Source: Nemertoderma westbladi (taxonomy: Eukaryota; Xenacoelomorpha; Nemertodermatida; Nemertodermatidae). Taken from it: a stretch of DNA of 64,000 nucleotides. The position numbers and the translations under genes were made by a program. Below, one piece after another: positions 10,501 through 20,785 of this stretch (its first letter is position 1; every line of letters begins with the position of its first letter). The stretch lies in contig JAUCBJ010002847.1 in assembly GCA_032718475.1 (NCBI GenBank), positions 39,962 to 103,961 of the forward strand. Direction: 5' to 3'. The notes under the pieces are model-generated. The model made no database searches. It saw only the letters and a program-made list of their open reading frames with translations, and was not told where the DNA came from.

Positions 10501-12602
10501 TTGCCTCCAGTAGAGAGGAGCCTTCGGGTTGCCTCCATTAGAGAGTAGCCTTCGGGTTGCCTCCAGTAGAGATGAGCCTTCGGGTTGCCTCCAGTAGAGA
10601 GGACCCTTCGGTTTGCCTCCATTAGAGAGGAGCATTCGGGTTGCCTCCAGTAGAGATGAGCCTTCGGGTTGCCTCCAGTAGAGAGGCCCCTTCGGTTTGC
10701 CTCCGGTAGTGAGGAGCCTTCGGGTTGCCACCGGGTAGAGAGGAGCCTTCGGGTTGCCTCATATAGAGAGGAGCCTTCGGGTTTCCTCCGGTAGAGCGGA
10801 GCCTTCGGGTTGCCTCCTGGTAGAGAGGAGCCTTCGGGTTGCCTCCGTAGAGAGGGGCCTTTGGGTTGCCTCCAGTAGAGATGAACCTTCGGGTTGCCTC
10901 TGGTAGAGAGGAGCCTTTGGGTTGCCTCCGGTAGAGAGTAGCCTTCGGGTTGCCCCCTGTAGAGAGGAGCCTTCGGGTTGCCTCCTATAGAGAGAACCTT
11001 TTGGTTGCCTCCTATAGAGAGGAGTCTTTGGGTTGCCTCCAGAGAGGACCTTCGGGTTGCCTCCGTAGAGAGGAGCCTTCGGGTTGCCTCCAGTAGAGAG
11101 ACCTTTGGGTTGCCTCTCGTAGAGAGAGCCTTTGGTTGCCTCCGGTATAGAGGAGCCTTCGGGTTGCTTCCAGTAGAGAGGAGCCTTCGGGTTGCCTCAT
11201 ATAGAGAGGAACCTTCGGGTTGCCTCCGGTAGAGAGGAGCCTTCGGGTTGCCTCCGGTAGAGAGGAGCCTTCAGGTTGCCTCCAGTAGAGAGGAGCCTTT
11301 GGGTTGCCTCCAGTATAGAGGAGCCTTCATGTTGCCTCCAGTAGAGAGGATCCTTCGGGTGGCCTCCATTAGAGAGGAGCCTTCGGGTTGCCTCCAGTAG
11401 TAATGAGCCTTCGGGTTGCCTCCAGTAGAGAGAACCCTTCGGTTTGCCTCCGGTAATGAGGAGCCTTCGGGTTGCCACCGGGTAGAGAGGAGCCTTCGGT
11501 TGCCTCATATAGAGAGGAGCCTTCGGGTTTCCTCCGGTAGAGAGGAGCCTTCGGGTTGCCTGTGGTAGAGAGGAGCCTTCGGGTTGCCTCCGGTAGAGAG
11601 GGGCCTTCTTTGGGTTGCCTCCAGTAGAGATGAACCTTCGGGTTGCCTCTGGTAGAGAGGAGCCTTTGGGTTGCCTCCGGTAGAGAGTAGCCTTCGGGTT
11701 GCCCCCTGTAGAGAGGAGCCTTCGGGTTGCCTCCTATAGAGAGAAACCTTTTGGTTGCCTCCTATAGAGAGGAGTCTTTGGGTTGCCTCCAGTAGAGGAC
11801 CCTTCGGGTTGCCTCCGGTAGAGAGGAGCCTTCGGGTTGCCTCCAGTAGAGAGGAGCCTTTGGGTTGCCTCTGGTAGAGATGAGCCTTTGGGTTGCCTCC
11901 TGTATAGAGGAGCCTTCGGGTTGCCACCAGTAGAGAGGAGCCTTCGGGTTGCCTCCTATAGAGAGGAGCCTTTGGGTTGCCTCCAGTAGAGGACCCTTCG
12001 GGTTGCTTCCGGTAGAGAGGAGCCTTTGGGTTGCCTCCTGTATAGAGGAGCCTTCGGGTTGCCTCCAGTAGAGAGGAACCTTTGGGTTGCCTCCAGTAGA
12101 GAGGAGCCTTCGGGTTGCCTCCTATAGAGAGGAGCCTTTGGGTTGCCTCCAGTAGAGAACCCTTCGGGTTGCCTCCGGTAGAGAGGAGCCTTTGGGTTGC
12201 TTCCTGTATAGAGGAGCCTTCGGGTTGCCTCCATTAGAGAGGAGCCTTTGGGTTGCCTCTGGTAGAGATGAGCCTTTGGGTTGCCTCCAGTAGAGGAGCC
12301 TTCGGGTTGCCTCCGTTAGAGAGGAGCCTTTGGGTTGCCTCCTGTATAGAGGAGCCTTCGGGTTGCCTCCAGTAGAGAGGCACCTTTGGGTTGCCTCCAG
12401 TAGAGAGGAGCCTTCGGGTTGCCTCCAGTAGAGAGGAACCTTTGGGTTGCCTCCAGTAGAGAGGAGCCCTCGGGGGTTGCCTCTGGTAGAGAGGAGCCTT
12501 CGGGTTGCCTCTGGTAGAGAGGAGCCTTCGGGTTGTTTCCGGTAGAGTGGAGCCTTTGGGTTGTCTCTGGTAGAGAGGAGCCTTTGCGTTGCCTCCGGTG
12601 GA
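7512..12602. repeat. 28-bp minisatellite array, ~5.1 kb, in the SMARCAD1 intron
   Basis: About 180 copies of a 28-bp unit (GGTTGCCTCCAGTAGAGAGG plus AGCCTTCG) run head to tail. Variants recur in blocks (CATATAGAGAGGAACC, CCACCGGGTAGAG, TCTGATAGAGAGGATCC), which shows higher-order duplications of several hundred bases. The unit is not a multiple of three, so three units make one 28-residue period. That makes all frames open over long distances on the minus strand without implying coding. The array lies between the exons at 5,552 and 17,971, and a remnant at 17,822-17,905 shows it was split by later insertions. Confidence 0.95.
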
Positions 12603-12672
12603 GGTCCAATCGACGAGAAGTGGTCCCAGGGGAAAAAATGTTTTTTCCTTCCTATCATGTCATTGCATATCA

Positions 12673-13465
12673 TATAATAAAACATAGAAGATCGAATTTT
12701 CTAGAACAGTGATTGTTTCTTAGTCATTCCATGTTATATTGAAAATATTTGACTTCAAAGTTTGCCCTAATATTGTAGTTATCAAAATAAAAATTGCACT
12801 TATTATGAATTTGGCTGGAAATGATAAAAAAATTCATGTTTACTAAAACTTTTCTTGTCATTACATAAGTATTAAAGTCGAATGTAAGGAATTACATCAA
12901 AAATGTAATTCTGGATAATATAGTTGTGACCAAATTGCGAATGAAATGTTACTTTTCGTTTGTAACACACGTAACATAATATAACTAAAAGTTTCAATTT
13001 CTAAGCTTTCACTACATTTGGTAAGCCATGGTTTGGTTAAGCATACAAAGCAAGAATGTTATGTGCTCTGAAATGCCACAAAGAGTAAGTTATGCGAATA
13101 CTGAATTACGACACTATATTCTGGGACATGGTGTATTCGCATACTTACTCTTTGTGGCATTTTAGAGCACATAACATTCTTACTTTGTTTGCTTAACCAA
13201 ACCATGGCTTACCAAATGTAGTGAAATCTTAGAAATTGAAACTTTTAGTTATATTATGTTACGTGTGTTACAAACGAAAAGTAACATTTCATTCCCAAAG
13301 TTGGTCACAACTATATTATCCAGAATTACATTTTGGATGTTTTTCTTCACATTAGGCATTAATACTTATACAATGACAAGACTAATTTTAGTAAACATCA
13401 AATTCTTATCATTTTGAGCCAAATTCAAAATATGGGCAATTTTCATTGTGATAACTGCAATATTA
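12673..13465. mobile_element. Long palindromic (foldback) element, main part
   Basis: The left arm (12,673 to about 13,105) and right arm (about 13,117 onward) are inverted copies around a centre near 13,110. Shared stretches include GTAAGCCATGGTTTGGTTAA and its complement. The right arm stops at CAATATTAG (13,465) and resumes at GGGCAAACTTTG (17,241), because a LINE landed in it. Without the LINE the element is about 0.9 kb and nearly all hairpin. It is inserted in the 28-bp minisatellite. No coding capacity is seen. Confidence 0.8.
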
Positions 13466-16400
13466 GGTAATAGGCAATAATAGGTCAGGTCAGGTATTCT
13501 AGGTCATTGATCAAGAAAACTTGCCACCTCCATGCAGCATAAAGGAGGTGCCACCTGTAGCTGCATAGACCCTCTTACTAGGGCAAATCTGGTCCTGTAC
13601 TGTAACTAGGACCCCCTTCATTCTGGGATAAGGACGCCCTTGGTCCTGGATTAAGGACCCATATACTTGGCTGCAGGGGTATATGGCCTGACCAGGCAGA
13701 TGGTGATCTACCAATGGCTGGTCAGGAGTAGAGTGTTCTCATGTCCACTCTGAGAGCACTTCACTGCGACCTGCACCTGGCAGCAAGGGTACAGGGCATG
13801 ACCCAGCAGATGAGCTGCAACAGCCAATGGTGGGTCATGTGCGCCAGAGTAGATATGGGTGATGGGCCTCATATCTGACTCCATTGCGACACCCACCCTG
13901 TGGAATGGCAAACCAGGGTGTGGTATTTGCCCCGAGAGCTGACTCGGCAAAAAAGCACCCCCCAACCCCCACTATGGATTACATTAGCAATGCGGAGGTC
14001 CGGCCACTAGAGGCCAGTGGAATTACCGGACACAATCGGCCTCACAGGCATCAGTTAACTCCTGACCGGCTGCCTGTCTCACCCCATACTGGAGAGAGAG
14101 CAGCCAACAATTCTTTGAGTCCCATTCCTGATGACCTTTCTGGCCCAAACCCTGGGTCACCAGGAAGGCCAGATTGTGATGGGGATAGGGATTCTGGAGT
14201 TGGAGGCTACTCATGTTCCACCCCGACCAACAAAGCCATTGGTGAATCTGAGGCAAGTCACAAAACTAGCCTCAGTAAACACCCTAACACTCGGGTCCCC
14301 AATGCGACAAGGTGAGCTCACTGCCTTGGCAGATAAGCTTTCTCTTAGCGCAGTGGGTGTTCAAGAGCACCGAATGCAGACTGGACAGACTGATGAGGTT
14401 CTGATTAAGGACATGGGGGGCGGTTGGCGACTCGCCCTCGCGTCAGCAGATGATAGTGGCAATGGTGGAATTGGTCTATTGATGAATCCAACTGCACAGT
14501 GCACATGCAGCATTGGACAAAATAGACCAAATCTCTAACCGCATCATCCGTTGCCACTTCTCATGTTCTGGAAGACTGGCTAAGAAGTTTCCTAAGGTGG
14601 TTCTGATTGTGTGCTACTCTCCAACTAGTGTTGCCCCTGTAGAGGAGGTGGAAAATTTCTACCACAATCTACAAGCAGCTACTGATGGAGTGGATCAGCA
14701 TGCATTTTTAACATTCCTGGGAGACTTTAATGCAAGTCTGCATCAATCACCTACATCGCCCTGGGTCTATAGCAATTGTGTTAACCGAAATTCTGTCCAT
14801 CTTCAGGATTTTATCTCTGGAGATGGATTGTTTTCGGCTGGAACCCAGTTCAAGAAGCGAACTGGAAAGCTATGGACTCATAGTGGATCCAGTGGTCACA
14901 AGTCCCAGATAGACCATATTCTGTTTCGTAGGAAATACAGGAGCTCTATACAAGACTGTAATGCATTTACACTTCGACCCTTCTCCAGTGATCACCGCCT
15001 TATTGTGGCCAAGGTAAGACTTAGTCTGCGTGCTAGCAGAACAACGAAATCTGCCTTGCCGCGGCATGACTGGTCCTCTCTGTTGCAACAGCCAAGTGTG
15101 TGTGCTTCACACTACAGCTGAGCAACAGGTATGAGGCTCTTGCCTCTGAGGCGGCAGATCACTGTGAGGGCTATACTGCCTTTACAGAAGCAGTTAAATT
15201 AGCAGCTGCGGAAACAGTTCCTGTATACCCTCGAAACAGGAAAAGGGCCCCCTGGACTGACAACAAAATTCAGAAGTGCCGAAATGACCTTCATAAGGCG
15301 CAGAAAGAGTCCCGACTCAAACAGACTACAGCAGCCAAGAATGCAGTTAAGGCTGCATCTAGGTCCCTGAACAGGCAGTACTCTGCTAATCTACAGGAGC
15401 TAATAAACCAACAGGTTGATGCCATCAATGATGCTGACGACAGCAGGCAATCATCCCAGGCATGGAAATCGATCAATCTGCTTACTGGGCGGAAAAGCCA
15501 ACCAACCACCAAGGTTAAGGCTGAATCACCAGCCGATCGCCTCAATGGTTGGAAAGCCCACTTTGAAAAGCTCCTCAATAATGACAGGGTATTGCCTGAT
15601 AACTTTATAGAAGTAAAAGTGTCTGAGTCTGTACTCCCAGATATTCCCATTGGCGATATCTCCTTTGCAGAAGTGAAGGCTGCTGCAAAGAGCATTAAGA
15701 CCAATCGTGCCAGTGGAGTAGATGGTGTTCCCCCTGAGGTCTTTAAAATACCTGAGTGTTTAAAGCTCATCTATCCCATCATAGTAGACATGTACCGATA
15801 CAACAAGAGTCCCACAAGAAATGAAAACAAATAAGTTGGTGCCAGTTCCCAAGAAGGGCAACCTAACACTCTATGGTTCTTTTCGGGGAATCTCATTGAT
15901 CTCGATTGCTGCAAAGCTATACAATAGGATTCTATTAAATCGCATCAGGGATCCCATTGAGAGACTGCTCCGTGGAAATCAGAATGGGTTCCGTAAAGGT
16001 CGTGGGACCATGGAGCCCATTTTGGCACTAGAAGGATAATTGAAGAGTTATCAAAAAAGAAAGACAGGCATCTGGCTGTTATCTTTGTTGACTTCTTCAA
16101 GGCCTTTGATTCAGTCTCTCGCTCACGTATGTTCAGCATACTTTCATTATATGGGATTCCTGATGAAATTATTGCAGCAATCAGATCAGTATACGATGGT
16201 TCGACAACATTTGTGTCTACTGTTGACGGTGACACAGAACCATTTGAAGTGTTATGGGGCGTCCTCCAAGGAGACACACTTGCACCATTCTTGTTCATTA
16301 TTGTGGTTGACTATGTTCTACGCATGTCCTTAGATCATTATAATGATGATGGGGTGATGATAACTCCACCTACTGGCTCCAGAAGTCGAGGAAATCCTGC

Positions 16401-17240
16401 CAAGTACCTAACTGATCTAGACTTTGCTGATGACTTAGGAGTACTCTCAGAATCATTAGAGGGAGCCCAACGGCTCCTCAGCTCATTAGAACATGCTGCT
16501 TCTAGTGTTGGTCTTTTTATTAACTCCAGAAAGACCAAAATTCTGACAGTTAACTTTGAAAGTCCTCAGCAAGTCTCTGATCGGATGACCATAAGCTCAA
16601 AGGATGGTATGCTTGAGCATGTGGACGACTTCTGTTACCTGGGATCATGGATCCGGAAGTCAGGTGAGGACCTTCGAATACGTAAGGGAAAGGCATGGGC
16701 AGCCTTGAATAGGCTTTCCAGGATTTGGAAGTCACCGAGAATTAATCGGAAACTTAAGGTCCGATTATTTAGAGCAGCAGTAGTTCCAGTACTCCTCTAT
16801 GGGAGTCCATGCTGGGCTCTAACTGCTGAGGACACCAAATCTCTGGATGGCACATTCACAAGAATGCTACGCCGGGTTCATTGTGTCAAGTACAATGCAC
16901 ACATCTCCAACCAGACACTATATAACATTGGAGGTGTCTCATTGGTTCCCCCAAGCTTGACACTAGAACAAAATCGCCTCCGCTTTGCAGGACATTGCTT
17001 TCGCCGTGAGGACCAGCCAGTGCATAATCTTGTACTTTGGCAGCCTCATGGAGTGAATAAGCATGGTGGACAGCCCATGACTTTCTTGAGACGCATCTTA
17101 AAGGACACTGGCCTTGAAGATGCGGATGATCTAGCAAATGTCATGGATGATAGGGAGTTGTGGCGGTGCAATTTTGTTGACAAGCCGGCACAGCATTCTT
17201 AAAAATGCAGCTGCAATGCAGCATGCCGATCCTAGTAGTA
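13466..17240 (+). mobile_element. Non-LTR (LINE) retrotransposon with APE endonuclease, copy A
   Basis: The shared family sequence starts at 13,483 (GGTCAGGTCAGGTATTC) and ends in a TAGTAG microsatellite near 17,240. It matches another copy at 59,804-63,418 almost throughout. It encodes an AP-type endonuclease followed by a reverse transcriptase and has no LTRs. A short 3' microsatellite tail and this domain order are typical of RTE-like LINEs, but I cannot fix the clade. It sits inside the right arm of the foldback element and may have an ATTAG or TAG target duplication. Confidence 0.88.
13884..17202 (+). pseudogene. LINE copy A polyprotein: endonuclease + reverse transcriptase, frameshifted
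   Basis: The protein nicks target DNA and copies LINE RNA into it. Visible parts, in order: a low-complexity N-terminal stretch from 13,884; the endonuclease with catalytic-type Glu (VGVQEHRM, ~14,350), GDFNAS (~14,720), QIDHILF and SSDHRLI (~14,990); and the RT core with GFRKGRGT, FVDFFKAFDSV, GVLQGDTLAPFLF and the catalytic FADD (~16,420-16,434). A C-terminal domain follows (YLGSWIRKSG, LLYGSPCWAL). At least four frameshifts lie near 14,500, 15,100, 15,800 and 16,035. Comparison with copy D shows they are small indels such as 7 extra bases near 14,495. It is not expected to be active. Confidence 0.85.
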
Positions 17241-17337
17241 GGGCAAACTTTGAAGACAAATATTTTCAATAGAACATGGAATGACCAAAAAACAATCACT
17301 GTTCTAGAAAATTTGATCTTCTATGTTTTATTATATA
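17241..17337. mobile_element. Foldback element, distal piece of right arm
   Basis: This sequence is the inverted complement of 12,673-12,770: the arm reads CTTCTATGTTTTATTATAT here and ATATAATAAAACATAGAAG on the left. It continues the right arm that breaks at 13,465. Between 17,338 and 17,821 lies AT-rich DNA with repeated ACACGTAAC words and no gene. Confidence 0.75.
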
Positions 17338-17821
17338 AAACACATTTTTTTATACAATATGAATGAACATAATTTAATTGGCAAATGAAGTAGTGGTCTT
17401 AAATGTAACACATGTAACGTAACACACGTAACGAGAGTTACTCGCATTTTTTGTCTTCTACTTTAGTCAGAATTGGATTTATTACCTGCAACTATGTTAT
17501 TTATCATTTTAGATATCTAATTATATCGGATAGTCACTGCTCTGCATTACTAATACTCTTGATTTTCATGAAATTTAACTTACATTATTTGTCCAATTTT
17601 GGGTGCATTTCATGTGTATCACACGTAACACTTTCTTTAAATGCTTACTGAGAATCTAATATTTACTTTTGTTAAATAATATTTCACATATAGAACATAA
17701 AATAACCAAACAATTATACAGAAACTATAAGTTATTGTTTGTGAAGTGTTTTCTAATAAAATTTGCTTGATGAACTACAAAAATCGTATCAGGATGAAAC
17801 ACACGTAACATGGAATGGACC

Positions 17822-17905
17822 TGGAGAGGATCTCTCGGGTTGCCTCCCGTAGTAGGAGCCTTCTTCGGGTTGCCTCGGATAGAGAGGAGCCTTTGGGTTA
17901 CCTCC
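17822..17905. repeat. Remnant of the 28-bp intronic minisatellite
   Basis: Three degenerate 28-bp units (GGGTTGCCTCCCGTAGTAGG and relatives) lie just before the terminal exon. They are the far side of the 7,512-12,602 array after the foldback element and LINE inserted. The left breakpoint of the tandem duplication falls at their right edge. Confidence 0.85.
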
Positions 17906-17970
17906 GGAACTGTGACCAACTATCACAATATTTTAATCGAATAGAATATAATGTGTTCTATTTATTTTAG

Positions 17971-19338
17971 TTGCCGGCGAAAGGGGAAACAGTCGAGTTT
18001 GTATCGATGACTGAGCGCCAACAGCTGCTCTATTCCACGATGAAACGGAGTCTCGGTAAATCGATACGTAGTGAGGATGGCGGCGCCGGTACAACGTCCA
18101 TAGCGGGGGCCTTGATGCAACTACGGAAGGCGGCCAATCACCCGCTGCTGCATCGCTCTCTCTACACCGATAAAAAGATCAGCTCTATCGCCAAGGTCAT
18201 CATTAAAGAGGACGTTAAGGACCGAGTCCTGGAGCACTGGATCGAGGACTTATCCGTGATGTCCGACTTCGAGATCCACACTGTGTGCAGCAAATACAAC
18301 TCGTTACGCCGCCAGCGGCTTAAAACAGAACAAATTATCCAGTCGGGTAAGTTTTCTTATTTGGACGATAAACTCCCCGAGCTGCTGGCTGGCGGTCATC
18401 GCGTGTTGATATTCAGTCAGTTCGTCATCATCCTAGACATAGTTGAGCCGTACTTACAGCACCGCGGTTACCGGTACCTCAGACTGGATGGCTCCACTCC
18501 GGTACTTGACAGACAGTCTATGATCGACGACTTTAATACAGATGATAAACTCTTTATATTCCTGATCTCGACGCGCGCTGGAGGTCTTGGCATCAACCTT
18601 ACCGCTGCAGATACTGTAATCCTCCACGACTTAGACTTCAACCCTTACAACGATAAACAGGCTGAGGACCGATGCCATCGAGTGGGTCAAAATAAGGAAG
18701 TCGAAGTCATTAAATTAGTTAGTAAAGGTACCATAGAGGAAGGGATCAAGTCGATAGCCGATGGTAAGCTGAAGTTGGAGCAGGATATGTGTCTGAGACG
18801 CGACGACACAGAGTTCGAGATGGATCTGGCCGGGTTGCTGAGGGAAGCCGTTGTCTGTAAAGAGACGGGAGGAGTCGCCCCCAAGCGTGCGGGATTGAGG
18901 GCAACCAAAGTGGTTAATCTGGATGTGAGTAGGGTGAGAGGGATAGATGAGGAGACGCAAGAAGTGGACAGTATAAATAGTGACGATTTAGAAAGCGGCA
19001 GGAGTAGTGAGATGGACGAGGGTAAGGGAGGGAAGGACAAGGCTTCAACAACTGGGGATAAGGACAATGTTTCATCAGCTGGAGAAAAGGACAAGGGTTC
19101 ATCACCCGGAGAGAAGGACAAGGGTTCATCAGCTGGAGAGACGGACAAGGGTTCATCAGCGGGAGAGAAGGACAAGGGTTCATCGGCTGGAGAGAAGGAC
19201 AGGGGTTCATCAGCTGGAGAGAAGGACACGAGTTCATCAGCTGGAGAGAATGACAAGACTTCATCAGCTGAAGAGAATGACAAGGCTTCATCAGCTGGAG
19301 AGAGGGACAAGGGTTCATCAGCTGGAGAGAAGGACTAG
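17971..19338 (+). CDS. SMARCAD1: SMARCAD1-like terminal exon, copy 1 (second helicase lobe + repeat tail)
   Basis: The exon begins after a TATTTATTTTAG acceptor and runs 455 codons to a TAG at 19,336. It encodes the second RecA lobe: VLIFSQFVIILDIVEPYL, YRYLRLDGSTPVLDRQ (motif IV/V region), STRAGGLGINLTAADTVI and the arginine-finger motif VI QAEDRCHRVGQNKEV. It ends in GTIEEGIKSI and KLKLEQDM, which matches the SMARCAD1/Etl1 family rather than ISWI or CHD. After ~350 residues the conserved part ends and a tail of 9-residue repeats (GSSAGEKDK and variants) begins; it is hydrophilic and likely disordered. The stop arises from AAG to TAG inside one repeat unit. It joins in phase to the exon at 5,394. 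It probably remains the normal last exon, since it is the first acceptor reached. Confidence 0.92.
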   Translation: MPAKGETVEFVSMTERQQLLYSTMKRSLGKSIRSEDGGAGTTSIAGALMQLRKAANHPLLHRSLYTDKKISSIAKVIIKEDVKDRVLEHWIEDLSVMSDFEIHTVCSKYNSLRRQRLKTEQIIQSGKFSYLDDKLPELLAGGHRVLIFSQFVIILDIVEPYLQHRGYRYLRLDGSTPVLDRQSMIDDFNTDDKLFIFLISTRAGGLGINLTAADTVILHDLDFNPYNDKQAEDRCHRVGQNKEVEVIKLVSKGTIEEGIKSIADGKLKLEQDMCLRRDDTEFEMDLAGLLREAVVCKETGGVAPKRAGLRATKVVNLDVSRVRGIDEETQEVDSINSDDLESGRSSEMDEGKGGKDKASTTGDKDNVSSAGEKDKGSSPGEKDKGSSAGETDKGSSAGEKDKGSSAGEKDRGSSAGEKDTSSSAGENDKTSSAEENDKASSAGERDKGSSAGEKD

Positions 19339-20506
19339 GGTTCATCACCCGGAGAGAAGGACAAGGGTTCATCAGCGGGAGAGAAGGACAAGGGTTCATC
19401 AGCTGTAGAGAAGGACACGGGTTCATCAGCTGGAGAGAAGGACAGGGGTTCATCAGCTGGAGAGAGGGACAAGGGTTCATCAGCTGAAGAGAAGGACAAG
19501 GGTTCATCAGCTGGAGAGAAGGACAAGGGTTCATCAGCTGGAGAGAAGGACAAGGGTTCATCAGCTGGAGAGAAGGACTAGGGTTCATCACCCGGAGAGA
19601 AGGACAAGGGTTCATCAGCGGGAGAGAAGGACAAGGGTTCATCAGCTGGAGAGAAGGACACGGGTTCATCAGCTGGAGAGAAGGACAGGGGTTCATCAGC
19701 TGGAGAGAGGGACAAGGGTTCATCAGCTGGAGAGAAGGACAGGGGTTCATCAGCTGGAGAGAGGGACAAGGGTTCATCAGCTGCAGAGAAGGACAAGGGT
19801 TCATCAGCTGGAGAGAAGGACAAGGGTTCATCAGCTGGAGAGAAGGACAAGGGTTCATCACCCGGAGAGAAGGACAAGGGTTCATCAGCGGGAGAGAAGG
19901 ACAAGGGTTCATCAGCTGGAGAGAAGGACACGGGTTCATCAGCTGGAGAGAAGGACAGGGGTTCATCAGCTGGAGAGAGGGACAAGGGTTCATCAGCTGA
20001 AGAGAAGGACAAGGGTTCATCACCCGGAGAGAAGGACAAGGGTTCATCAGCTGGAGAGAGGGACAAGGGTTCATCAGCTGAAGAGAAGGACAAGGGTTCA
20101 TCAGCTGGAGAGAAGGACAGGGGTTCATCAGCTGGAGAGAAGGACAAGGGTTCATCAGCTGGAGAGAAGGACAGGGGTTCATCAGCTGGAGAGAGGGACA
20201 AGGGTTCATCAGCTGAAGAGAAGGACAAGGGTTCATCAGCTGGAGAGAAGGACAAGGGTTCATCAGCTGGAGAGAAGGACAGGGGTTCATCAGCTGGAGA
20301 GAAGGACAAGGGTTCATCAGCTGGAGAGAAGGACAACATTTCATCAGCTGGAGAGAAGGACAAGGGTTCATCACCCGGAGAGAAGGACAAGGGTTCATCA
20401 GCGGGAGAGAAGGACAAGGGTTCATCAGCTGGAGAGAAGGACCGGGGTTCATCAGCTGGAGAGAAGGACAAGGGTTAATCAGCCGGAGAGAAGGACAAGA
20501 TCAGAT
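19056..20506. repeat. 27-bp minisatellite, copy 1 (coding at its start, then 3' UTR)
   Basis: The unit GGTTCATCAGCTGGAGAGAA plus GGACAAG is 27 bp, so its length is a multiple of three and expansion keeps the frame. The first ~280 bp encode the protein tail; the rest lies after the stop at 19,336. A second in-frame TAG is created the same way near 19,579. Because 27 is divisible by three, frames on the opposite strand are also open for hundreds of codons; I do not treat them as genes. The array is about 1.45 kb here, against about 0.75 kb in copy 2. Confidence 0.93.
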
Positions 20507-20785
20507 CTTCAAACAAATTGAAATCAACAAGATGACAATTTAAAAGAAACGATACCTGCGATTCTTACTAAATTAAAACAAATTTCTTAGCAGTTATTTA
20601 TTTATTTGGTAGGAATAATAATGTAGATGGGGGGGGGGGGGGGGGGGGTTGGTGAGCTGTTTTCTCACGCCATTGCAATAGTATATCAACATTAATGTTA
20701 ATTATTTATAGTTAACATTAACACCAGCCATTACCTGTCTGTATGGTGTTTATGTGAGTGAGTGAATGATAGCATTGCTAAACAC

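Noticed and set aside
7512-12602. CRISPR-like regular repetition
   Set aside because: Units are contiguous with no unique spacers and the context is eukaryotic; it is a tandem minisatellite. The same applies to the 22-, 27- and 36/37-bp arrays.
7548-12685. Long minus-strand open frames of RQPEGSSLLEATRRLLSTGG type
   Set aside because: They follow from a 28-bp unit without stops, appear in all three phases at once, shift between units and lack splice or start context. They are in an intron of a gene on the other strand.
17451-17651. 66-codon frame after the LINE
   Set aside because: AT-rich non-repetitive stretch in an intron with no family resemblance; expected by chance.
18914-20471. 512-codon and 297-codon minus-strand frames (MNPCPSLQL and ADEPLSFSP repeats)
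   Set aside because: The 27-bp unit keeps every frame open on both strands. The plus-strand frame continuous with the helicase is the one with a biological context.
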